Below, in pieces: positions 1 to 5,668 of a DNA stretch of 5,668 nt. The translations under genes and the position numbers were made by a program. The notes under the pieces were generated by a model that was not told the origin of the DNA, made no database searches, and was given only the letters and a program-made list of their open reading frames with translations. Position 1 is the stretch's first letter. Every line of letters starts with the position of its first letter. The DNA lies in the NCBI GenBank assembly GCA_035508795.1, contig DATJMJ010000083.1, positions 1 to 5,668 of the forward strand, in the 5' to 3' direction. The DNA is from DATJMJ01 sp035508795. Its GTDB lineage: Bacteria; Actinomycetota; Acidimicrobiia; Acidimicrobiales; Palsa-688.

Positions 1-308
1 TGCACGCCGCCGTTGACGACGTTGAAGTGAGGGACGGGCAGGCGCGGGGCCGTGCCCGGGCTGGCGAAAGTGCTCCACAACGGGACGCCGGCAGTGACCG
101 ATATGGCCCGGGCCGCGGCCATCGACACGCCGACGGTGGCGACGGCCCGCCGGACGCCTAGGCCGCCGAAACGCGATCGACAACCTCGGCGGCTGGCTGA
201 CAACCGTCTTGTCGCCGTCGCGAAGCTCTACCGCCTCACGCGACCCCGTTGACGCGCCCGACGGCACCCCGGCACGGGCAACCACACCCGAGGTCGAGGT
301 CAGGGCGC
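1..308 (-). pseudogene. eno: Decayed enolase fragment (5'-truncated, frameshifted, runs off left edge)
   Basis: Two pieces of enolase sequence lie in different minus-strand frames. The first, from about 288 to 205, reads GVVARAG then PSGASTGSREAVELRDGD, matching the N-terminal catalytic loop of enolase (2-phosphoglycerate to phosphoenolpyruvate). The second, from about 140 to the left edge, reads ATVGVSMAAARA, then LPVPHFNVVNGG, matching the conserved helix and strand before the metal-binding residues. The two frames are incompatible (codon first bases at positions divisible by 3 versus leaving remainder 2). Only about 64 nt separate them where E. coli enolase has roughly 50 codons, so there is an internal deletion plus frameshift. 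The N-terminal signature (DSRGNPT type) is absent: homology begins almost at the stop codon of the preceding gene, and that gene's C-terminus looks intact. I see no start codon that would restore a normal N-terminus. The PVPHFNVVNGG form resembles a divergent second enolase more than the usual PVPMMNIINGG form; that is from memory of the family. The rest lies beyond the window. Confidence 0.8.
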
Positions 309-2372
309 TCAGCGGACCGAAGCCGCCACCACCAGCAGCGTCACCAGCGCCACCAGCATGTAGGCCACATAGGCCTCCAGGCGCCCTGATTGGAGCCTCT
401 TCGCGGCTGCGACCAGGGCGAGGTAGCCTCTGAGACCGGGACGGTAGAAATAGGACTCGACCGGTTCGGCCACGCTGGCGCTGAACGAGACATGGGAGTG
501 GTCCTCCTCGCTGAGCTCGGCACCTGCACCGCCCTCGACAGCCGGCGCCCTGGAGCCGTTCTCCCTGGTTACCTCTTTTTGGGTGCCGAGGATGTTGGCC
601 AGTACGTGACGGAGAGGGTTGGCGTAGGCGAAGGCGGTGTAGCTGTCCTCGCCATGTACCCCGGGGGTGGCCGAGCGCCAAGGGGGCACCCGCCGCACCG
701 AGAGGAACCTGCCCTTGGACGCGAGCACCGTGGCACCGGTGACCGCGACCAGGCCGACCGCGAAGGCGATGAAGAGCCAGCTCGGCGACAGTGCTGAGAA
801 ATTGCCGAAGACAGGCTGGAGGACCCATGGCGATTTGAGGGCACCGAGGGTCACGGCGCTGGGCACGTCGGGAGCAAGGCCTCGGGCCAGGAAACGCACC
901 ACCCATGGGGCGAAAGCGGCAAGGCCCAGGCAGAGGACGGGGACCGCGGCCATGGGCACTTTCGCCGCGACGCCATTGCCGTCGGCACCCCGGGCCTGGG
1001 TCGCCCGGTCGGCGCCGCCCATGACGGTGAAGCCGACCAGACGTACGAACGTCAAGGCGGCGACGCCTGCCGTGAGGGCAACGAGGGCGCCTGCGCTGGC
1101 GGTAGCCAGGCGTAAAGCGAGGTCTCGGAGCCGGAACTGCTGCATCAGGGCCTCGAAGATGAACCATTCCGAGACGAAGCCGACCGTGGGGGGAAGCCCC
1201 GCGAGGGTCACGGCCGAAGCGGCGAGCGAGAGAGAGCTCCAGGGCCGTGAACGCGCCATGCCCGAGAGCTGGTCCAGGGATGTCGTGCCGGTCACCGCCT
1301 CGAAGTCGGCGGCGGCCAGGAACAGCCCCGACTTGGCGACAGCGTGGGCGAGCGCTTGCAGCGACCCGGCCAGCAGCCCAACGGCAACGAGGGAACTGTT
1401 GCCCGCGTAAGCGCCCGCCAAAGCTAGGCCGTAGCCGACCACGATGAGGCCGCCGTTCTCAGCGCTCGAGTAAGCGAGGACCCTGTCGATGTCGGCTTGG
1501 ACGGCGGCGAAGGCTATGCCGAGCAACGCGGTCACGCCCCCGAGGACGAGCACGGTGACCGCCAGCCATTCGGGTGGCCGGCCGAGTAGGCCAAGGAAGC
1601 GCCACATCCCGTAGAACCCGACGTTCACGGCCATGCCGGCCATCGCCGCTCGCACCGCTCCCGGGGCGGCCGGGTACCCCCGAGGCATCCAGACCTGGAA
1701 CGGGACCAGGCCCACCTTGGTGGCGAAGCCGAAGACGACCAGGGCGTAGGCCGTGTCGTGCAGCCCGCCCGGGTGGACGGCGGCCCAAGAAGCGAAGCCG
1801 AAAGAGCCCGAGGCGCCAGCCAGTAGAAGCAACCCGAAGAGCAGGGCAGCCCCGCCCACCTTGCCTATGGCGGCGGTGGCCCAGGCCGCGTCCGGCTGGT
1901 CCGCGCGCTCTCGGGTCGCCGCGGAGAGCACGTAGAAGGCGACGGTCACGCCTTCCCATGCGAACAAGAACGTGAAGGCGTCTGCAGCGATGATTACTAC
2001 GGTCACGGCGGCCAGCAAGACCATGTAGCCCGCCCCCGTGGCGCGGGTGCCCACCCGTCGCGGGGATCCCGTCCCGCTGCTGAGGGCTACGGACACCAGG
2101 GCCCCGAGACCGCCCGTTAGGGTGAGGAAGAGCCCCGCCAAAGGGTCGAGCCGCACGACGGTGTGCCCGAAGGCCAAGAGGTCCCCGAGGTCCAGGTTGA
2201 GCGGCCTGCCCATGACCGACAGGACGCCCACAGCCGAAACCAGCGCCGAAGCGGCCGCTCCCGCCGAGTAGGTACCGATGCGAGGCCACCGCCGCTCGAC
2301 GCCAAAGGCCAGCCCGGCTGCGGCCCCAGCGGCCAGGAGCGCCAATGCGACCAGGAGGAGGGCTTGCCTCAT
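309..2372 (-). CDS. hyfB: HyfB-like proton-channel membrane subunit of a group 4 hydrogenase-related complex
   Basis: Predicted 687-residue integral membrane protein of the NuoL/NuoM/Mrp-antiporter family, with about 15 hydrophobic segments. It would form an ion-translocating arm in the cytoplasmic membrane. Family marks: Glu140 in FAWEGVTVAFYVLS (TM5 Glu), Lys219 in GFATKVGLVPFQVWMP (TM7 Lys), YSSAENGGLI at 301-310, His343 and Lys347 in HAVAKSGLF, TGTTSLDQLSG at 361-371 and Glu402 in GFVSEWFIF. The C-terminus (FAYANPLRHVL at 581, then YFYRP, RLQSGRLEAYVAYML and a last membrane helix) is characteristic of HyfB/HycC rather than NuoL or NuoM, so the protein looks complete. Oddities: the TM8 Lys of NuoM/HycC is Asn250, and the His of the WLPxAH motif is Tyr233. 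The ATG at 2372 was chosen because it overlaps the preceding stop as ATGA and is followed at once by a hydrophobic helix. The open frame continues upstream to 2723, but that part is proline/arginine-rich out-of-frame sequence. Nearest alternative: NuoL/NuoM of complex I. Confidence 0.9.
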   Translation of the reverse strand: MRQALLLVALALLAAGAAAGLAFGVERRWPRIGTYSAGAAASALVSAVGVLSVMGRPLNLDLGDLLAFGHTVVRLDPLAGLFLTLTGGLGALVSVALSSGTGSPRRVGTRATGAGYMVLLAAVTVVIIAADAFTFLFAWEGVTVAFYVLSAATRERADQPDAAWATAAIGKVGGAALLFGLLLLAGASGSFGFASWAAVHPGGLHDTAYALVVFGFATKVGLVPFQVWMPRGYPAAPGAVRAAMAGMAVNVGFYGMWRFLGLLGRPPEWLAVTVLVLGGVTALLGIAFAAVQADIDRVLAYSSAENGGLIVVGYGLALAGAYAGNSSLVAVGLLAGSLQALAHAVAKSGLFLAAADFEAVTGTTSLDQLSGMARSRPWSSLSLAASAVTLAGLPPTVGFVSEWFIFEALMQQFRLRDLALRLATASAGALVALTAGVAALTFVRLVGFTVMGGADRATQARGADGNGVAAKVPMAAVPVLCLGLAAFAPWVVRFLARGLAPDVPSAVTLGALKSPWVLQPVFGNFSALSPSWLFIAFAVGLVAVTGATVLASKGRFLSVRRVPPWRSATPGVHGEDSYTAFAYANPLRHVLANILGTQKEVTRENGSRAPAVEGGAGAELSEEDHSHVSFSASVAEPVESYFYRPGLRGYLALVAAAKRLQSGRLEAYVAYMLVALVTLLVVAASVR
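2369..2372 (-). other. ATGA stop/start overlap between small-subunit and HyfB-like genes
   Basis: The TGA of the ferredoxin/NuoB-like gene and the ATG of the HyfB-like gene share bases as ATGA. A G-rich stretch (GGGGCGGG) sits just upstream as a weak ribosome-binding site. This fixes the HyfB-like start and implies translational coupling. Confidence 0.85.
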
Positions 2373-3148
2373 GGCCCGCCCCGCTCGGAGAGGAGCCCGA
2401 CCGCCAGGAGGATACCGTGCAGGATGGAGAAGGGGCTCGGCGGTGAGCCTGGTACCCAGACGTCCACAGGGACTAGGTCGCCGACCCCGCCCCTGGTGGC
2501 ATAGCTCGGGCTCACAATGCCGCCGCTGATGGCGTCGGTCCCCACGGCCATGACCACCCGCGGTTCGGGCATGGCTTCGTAGGTTGCCCACAAAGGCCCT
2601 GCCATCCCTTCGGAACCGGCGCCGGTCACCATGAGGAGGTCGGCGTGGCGCGGGCTGGCCGTGAAGTACACCCCCAACCGGTGAACGTCGTAGACGGGCC
2701 CGAGGAGCGCAGCTATCTCCCACTCCTCGGAGCCGTCCGAGCCGGCGTCGACATGGCGGACGTGGAGCGAGCGCCTGAGCCGCCTGGCCCGTCTGGCCAG
2801 CTCGGCACGTGCTGACGCCACTTCGGCCTCGCTCTCAGAGGTCGGCGGCACGACGAGGGCACCTCGGGAGACGCCAGCCACCTCGGGCGAGGGGTCGAAG
2901 CCGAAGTCACCTGGGCGGCCCGCCACACATCGGCCGCACATGATGCACTTGCCACGGTCGAGGGTCGGTGCCCCCGAAATAGAGTTGCTGATGGCGCCGG
3001 TCGGGCAGAGCTCCGTCCAAGGCTCGCTCGTTCGCTGCGCTGCCTTGACGTTGACGCTGCCCCGCCAAGCGTGCCCGTAGCCGTCTGGGCGCTTCGGGTA
3101 CCGGGTAGTGAGCACGCCGTCCCGGAGCCCCCTCGTGGCCCATGGCAT
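2369..3148 (-). CDS. Fused ferredoxin (one cluster) + NuoB/HycG-like small subunit lacking all N2-cluster cysteines
   Basis: Predicted 259-residue soluble, membrane-associated subunit. Residues 1-80 form a HyfH/HycF/NuoI-like ferredoxin domain beginning MPWATRGLRDGVLTTRYP. Cys48 (in LCPTGAI) and Cys68, Cys71 and Cys74 (in CIMCGRC) make up one [4Fe-4S] ligand set. The other set is lost: the expected positions 38, 41 and 44 are Gln, Ser and Trp, and the final Cys is Arg78. After a charged linker, residues 128-259 are NuoB/HycG-like: VDAGS at 133-137, YDVHRLGVYFTASPRHADLL from 153, ISGGI at 207-211, VPVDVWVPG at 226-234. All four Cys that bind the proximal (N2-type) cluster are replaced: Asp138, Glu141, Asp205 and Ser235. 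The codons were checked by hand at these sites. The surrounding fold motifs are well kept and the frame is open, so this looks like a selected change, not random decay. The ATG at 3148 overlaps the previous stop as TGATG. In the family, this subunit passes electrons to the large subunit; here that path appears broken. Confidence 0.88.
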   Translation of the reverse strand: MPWATRGLRDGVLTTRYPKRPDGYGHAWRGSVNVKAAQRTSEPWTELCPTGAISNSISGAPTLDRGKCIMCGRCVAGRPGDFGFDPSPEVAGVSRGALVVPPTSESEAEVASARAELARRARRLRRSLHVRHVDAGSDGSEEWEIAALLGPVYDVHRLGVYFTASPRHADLLMVTGAGSEGMAGPLWATYEAMPEPRVVMAVGTDAISGGIVSPSYATRGGVGDLVPVDVWVPGSPPSPFSILHGILLAVGLLSERGGP

Positions 3149-3150
3149 CA
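3146..3150 (-). other. TGATG stop/start overlap between large- and small-subunit genes
   Basis: The TGA of the HycE-like gene (3150-3148) shares one base with the ATG of the ferredoxin/NuoB-like gene (3148-3146). GGGGTGG lies a few bases upstream, inside the end of the HycE-like gene, as a plausible ribosome-binding site. This arrangement supports termination-reinitiation and fixes the downstream start. Confidence 0.85.
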
Positions 3151-4674
3151 GCCGGCCACCCCGGCGATGGAAAGCCCGAAGCTAGCCTCGATGAAGGCGA
3201 AGTCGGTGAAGATGTCGCCCCCGAAGGCCTCGGGGAAAAGGCTGAGGTTGTGGAACGAGGCCGAGCGCGGCTTCACCCGGCACAGCCGGCCCCCATCGAG
3301 CTCGACCATGCAAAGCAGCTCGCCCTGGGGCGCCTCGGCCCAACCCCAAGCGATGCCGTCAGCAGGGACGACATCCGCAGCCCACGGCCCCTCCGCCGGT
3401 TCCCCGGTGAGCGCTTCGAGCGCCACGCGGCACAGCCGGAACGACCCCCAAAGCTCCTCAAGGCGCACGAGCTGGCGGGCCAGGGCGTCTCCCGCGTCGC
3501 GGTAGCGGTGCTCGGGCAATTCGATGAGCCCGTAACCGGCGTAAGGTCGGTGCGTCCGGAGGTCCTCCTCCGAGCCTGAAGCCCGCGCTACCGGCCCGAG
3601 CGCACCACGGGCCGCCGCCACCTCTGGCGTGATCACTCCCGTGCCTCGAAGGCGGTCGATGAACGACGAGGTGGCCATGAGCAGCTTGGTGTCGGCCCGC
3701 ACGTCGGCTTCGAGGCCGGCCAGCTCCCGGAGCGTGGCCTCGGGGGCCAGAGCCGGTGGCCCAGCAACCCCGCCGATGACCACCACGCCGCGCGCGAAAC
3801 GGTGCCCGCACAGCTCGGCCCGAAGGCGAAGGAGGCGCTCTTTGTGCCAGGCCAAGCGGGAGTTGGCCACCGCCTGGCCGGCGGCCTCGGTGTGGCGCAC
3901 CATCGAGTCGAGGTGGTTGGCGGCCCGCTCGAGCTCGGCATGTAGGACGCGCACCAGCAGGGCCCCGCGGGGCAGTCCGGGGCCAGAGGCGTTTGCCTCC
4001 AGCGCCTGGCAGTAAGCGAGCGCGTGGGCCACGGAGGCGACGCCCTCGACCCGCTCGGCCAGGAGGACACCGTCAGCGGGAGCCATGCCTTCGAAACGGC
4101 TCTCTATGCCGCGGTGCTTGTGGTAGACGCGCGCCCGCACGTGGGGGATGTCCTCCCCGGGCGTCTCGACCAGGTACTGGACGGACTCGAAGACGCCCGA
4201 GCGAACTGGGCCGAAGGGCAGGGTGAACACGCCTTCGCCCGAGACGTGGGCGGGCAGGGCCGCTTCGTCCAGGACGATGTGGCCGCCGCCACGCCCAAAG
4301 CCTGACCCGGGGCGGGGGGCGGCAGCCTCGGCGTCACGGGGGAGGACAAGAGGGTCCACCCGAGGGTGGCCCTCTGGGTAGAGGTCGAACAGGTCGGCGA
4401 CCTCGCGCTCGTACCAGTTGGCGGCCGGTACGGCGGGCGTGAGGGCCGGGTAGCCGGCTGGGGTCCCGGCCCCGCCGCTCGGGACGGCACATTTGACCAC
4501 TTCGAGCACACCGTTGCGCGATATCGTTGACCGGAGGACCACGGGCCCGTCGGCGCCCGCCGACCCGAAGAGCCCGGCGAAGCGACCGCCGGCCAGTCGG
4601 GTCGTCACTGTGGCGGCGAAGTTATCGACCGCCACCTCGACCTCGGCTGGCTGCTGGAGAGCGACCAGGTTCAC
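3148..4674 (-). CDS. hycE: HycE-like (NuoC-NuoD fusion) large subunit without [NiFe] ligands
   Basis: Predicted 508-residue soluble subunit. Residues 1 to about 120 are a NuoC/30-kDa domain with the signature NWYEREVADLFDLYPEGHP from residue 86. Residues 150-508 are a NuoD/hydrogenase large-subunit domain: GPVRSG at 155, YHKHRGIE at 184-191, LLAERVEGVASVAH at 204-217, LHAELERAANHL at 244, RASG at 364, HRPYAGYG at 375-382, WAEAPQGEL at 445, ending DFAFIEASFGLS. Active group 4 hydrogenases have RVCGIC and DPCxxC. Here the first pair is Glu210 and Ala213 and the second is Ser498 and Leu501, so no Ni-Fe site can form. Quinone-binding residues of complex I are also missing: the His position is Phe162 and the Tyr position is Gly211. 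Glu210 parallels an Asp found in complex I. The protein stops about seven residues after the lost second motif, so there is no cleavable maturation tail. The GTG at 4674 was chosen for its GTGA overlap with the upstream stop; the open frame before it is low-complexity shadow. Best fit is a hydrogenase-related (Ehr-type) subunit. Confidence 0.9.
   Translation of the reverse strand: MNLVALQQPAEVEVAVDNFAATVTTRLAGGRFAGLFGSAGADGPVVLRSTISRNGVLEVVKCAVPSGGAGTPAGYPALTPAVPAANWYEREVADLFDLYPEGHPRVDPLVLPRDAEAAAPRPGSGFGRGGGHIVLDEAALPAHVSGEGVFTLPFGPVRSGVFESVQYLVETPGEDIPHVRARVYHKHRGIESRFEGMAPADGVLLAERVEGVASVAHALAYCQALEANASGPGLPRGALLVRVLHAELERAANHLDSMVRHTEAAGQAVANSRLAWHKERLLRLRAELCGHRFARGVVVIGGVAGPPALAPEATLRELAGLEADVRADTKLLMATSSFIDRLRGTGVITPEVAAARGALGPVARASGSEEDLRTHRPYAGYGLIELPEHRYRDAGDALARQLVRLEELWGSFRLCRVALEALTGEPAEGPWAADVVPADGIAWGWAEAPQGELLCMVELDGGRLCRVKPRSASFHNLSLFPEAFGGDIFTDFAFIEASFGLSIAGVAG
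4671..4674 (-). other. GTGA stop/start overlap between HyfF-like and HycE-like genes
   Basis: The TGA of the HyfF-like gene overlaps a GTG start as GTGA. A run of seven G lies about five bases upstream as a G-rich, weak ribosome-binding site. It decides the GTG start of the HycE-like gene, since no ATG in that frame lies near the NuoC domain. Confidence 0.8.
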
Positions 4675-5668
4675 CGTGCCCCCCCGAGCTCGGCCGCGGC
4701 ACCGTGCAACAGGCCGCTCAGCTGGGCGGGCGGGTGGACGCCGAGGACAACCAGGCCGACGAGGCCGAGCGCCATGGCGACCACCATGAGCTTGCTCGGC
4801 TCGCCCCGCTCTCCCGGCCCAGGGCGGCCGGGCGACAGTAGGCCTTGGGTCAGGTGCCAGGAGAGGCCGAGAAAGCCCAGCGTCGTTAGCACGACGAGCG
4901 CGGCCGCCACTGCCTCCTCGGCGGTGTTGGCACGGGCGCCGCCCGAAAGGCCCCCGGCGACAATTGACAGTTCTGAGCGGAACGTCCCGAAAGGGGGTAA
5001 TGCCGAGAGCCCGAGCATCCCGCCGACCAACATCGGGCCGCTCCAAGGGAGCAGTCCCACCCCGCCTCGGATGCGCTCGAGATCCTTGGTATGCAGCTTG
5101 CGCACGATGCTCCCGGCCCCGAAGAACGATGTCCCCTTGGCAGCCGCGTGGGCGAGCACGTGCAGGAGTGCCCCCGTCAAGGCGAGGGGCGAGGCGAAGC
5201 TCACCCCGATGGCGACGATGCCCATGTGCTCGATCGAGGAATAGGCGAGCAGCCGTTTCAGGTCGCGCTGGGAGGCGAGGTAGACCGCGCCCAACAGGAG
5301 GGTGGCTACGCCGAAGCCACCCAGGACGTCGCGGGCGAAGGCGCCAGCGCCTACGCGCCCAGCCACCTGGTAATAGCGCAAGATGGCGTAGAGCGAGGTG
5401 GCCAGCAGTGACCCTGACAGCAGCGCCGAAACCGGTGTTGGCGCTTCGGAATGGGCGTCGGGGAGCCAGGTGTGAACCGGGAAGAGCCCCACCTTGGTCC
5501 CGAACCCGAGCACGGCCAGGAGGTACGCGAGGCGGACCGTACCCGTCGGGTAGTGCGGCCCGGCGTTGAGGAGCTGGGAATAGGAAAGGTCGTAGCCGTG
5601 GCCAAGCGAATAGCTGCCAGCGTGATAGATAACGGCGGTCGCCAAGAGCGATAGGCCGAGGCCCAATG
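4671..5668 (-). CDS. hyfF: HyfF/HycQ-like (NuoN/NuoM-type) proton-channel membrane subunit, C-terminal part
   Basis: About 331 residues are visible; the gene enters from the right edge, and its N-terminus with the first membrane helices and TM5 Glu lies outside. The first in-frame codon that could be a start (TTG at 5666) falls inside a membrane helix and is surely internal. Visible marks, numbered from that codon: GFGTKVGLFPVHTWLPDAHS with Lys58, His65 and His72; EAPTPVSALLSG at 74-85; a conserved AYSSIEHMGI at 141-150; HVLAHAAAKGTSFFGAGSI with His169, His173 and Lys177; ALPPFGTFRSEL with Glu232. The histidine-rich WLPDAHSEAP segment and the IEHMG loop point to HyfF/HycQ of group 4 hydrogenases rather than complex I NuoN. 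After an Arg/Gly/Pro-rich cytoplasmic loop (about 277-290) there is one more helix (292-310) and a short tail. It would be a second ion-translocating subunit next to the HyfB-like one. NuoN or NuoM of another complex I-like system is the main alternative. Confidence 0.88.
   Translation of the reverse strand, partial: LGLGLSLLATAVIYHAGSYSLGHGYDLSYSQLLNAGPHYPTGTVRLAYLLAVLGFGTKVGLFPVHTWLPDAHSEAPTPVSALLSGSLLATSLYAILRYYQVAGRVGAGAFARDVLGGFGVATLLLGAVYLASQRDLKRLLAYSSIEHMGIVAIGVSFASPLALTGALLHVLAHAAAKGTSFFGAGSIVRKLHTKDLERIRGGVGLLPWSGPMLVGGMLGLSALPPFGTFRSELSIVAGGLSGGARANTAEEAVAAALVVLTTLGFLGLSWHLTQGLLSPGRPGPGERGEPSKLMVVAMALGLVGLVVLGVHPPAQLSGLLHGAAAELGGAR

Noticed and set aside
52..252. Small plus-strand open frame of 66 codons at the left edge
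   Set aside because: It is antisense to the enolase remnant, has no convincing ribosome-binding site, and is Arg/Pro/Ala-rich with no similarity I recognise.
240..310. Possible terminator hairpin downstream of the operon
   Set aside because: Short GC-rich repeats occur there (for example GTGCCGGGGTGCCG on the minus strand), but they are direct, not inverted, have no T-run, and fall within enolase-derived coding sequence.
667..1410. Long plus-strand open frame of 247 codons
   Set aside because: It is antisense to the conserved HyfB-like gene, has Arg/Ala/Pro/Thr-rich composition, and shows no recognisable motif. Such frames are expected opposite GC-rich genes.
2373..2723. Upstream extension of the HyfB-like reading frame by 117 codons
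   Set aside because: It is Arg/Pro/Gly-rich, shows no family similarity and overlaps the well-conserved NuoB-like domain of another frame. The ATG at 2372 overlaps the preceding stop and starts a hydrophobic helix.
3071..3579. Overlapping plus-strand open frames of about 145 codons
   Set aside because: They lie opposite the conserved C-terminal part of the HycE-like gene and the start of the ferredoxin gene. They have no domains and shadow-like composition.
3148..4674. Interpretation as an active H2-evolving formate hydrogenlyase
   Set aside because: All four [NiFe]-binding cysteines of the large subunit and all four proximal-cluster cysteines of the small subunit are missing.
4675..5046. 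Upstream extension of the HycE-like reading frame by 124 codons
   Set aside because: It overlaps conserved HyfF-like coding sequence in another frame and has the low-complexity look of a high-GC shadow. The GTG at 4674 in a GTGA overlap explains the start.
3148..5668. Interpretation as a standard respiratory complex I (nuo) operon
   Set aside because: The NuoC-NuoD fusion, the HyfF-type WLPDAHSEAP segment and the HyfB-type C-terminus point to the hydrogenase branch, and the quinone-site His and Tyr are absent.

Overview
The window is about 5.7 kb of very GC-rich DNA (roughly 70% by eye). It is nearly filled by one minus-strand operon, so transcription runs from the right edge to the left. 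Dense coding, strong G/C third positions, a GTG start and stop/start overlaps at every gene junction suggest a high-GC actinobacterium. The species cannot be told from the sequence.

Layout in transcription order: (1) 5668-4671, the C-terminal part of a HyfF/HycQ-like (NuoN/NuoM-type) proton-channel subunit, cut by the right edge. (2) 4674-3148, a HycE-like large subunit, that is, a NuoC domain fused to a NuoD/[NiFe]-hydrogenase-type domain. (3) 3148-2369, a single protein joining a ferredoxin domain to a NuoB/HycG-like small subunit. (4) 2372-309, a complete HyfB-like (NuoL/NuoM-type) proton-channel subunit. (5) 308-1, downstream of the operon, a decayed fragment of an enolase gene on the same strand, running off the left edge.

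Together the four genes encode most of a membrane complex of the group 4 [NiFe]-hydrogenase / complex I superfamily: two antiporter-like membrane subunits plus the soluble arm. HycD/NuoH-like and HyfE-like subunits would be expected further upstream, beyond the right edge.

The unusual point is that the soluble arm keeps its fold signatures but has lost most of its redox ligands. The large subunit lacks all four Cys that hold the Ni-Fe site, and also lacks the His and Tyr that bind quinone in complex I. The NuoB-like domain has lost all four Cys of the proximal (N2-type) [4Fe-4S] cluster, which are now Asp, Glu, Asp and Ser. The ferredoxin domain keeps exactly the four Cys needed for one [4Fe-4S] cluster and has lost the ligands of the other. 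The membrane subunits keep most of their ion-channel residues. This is therefore not an H2-evolving hydrogenase or an ordinary complex I. It resembles the energy-converting hydrogenase-related (Ehr) group, and it appears to lack the proximal electron-transfer centre as well. The function is unknown.

No RNA genes, CRISPR arrays, insertion sequences, clear promoters or terminators were seen. The only non-operon stretch (1-308) is accounted for by the enolase remnant.
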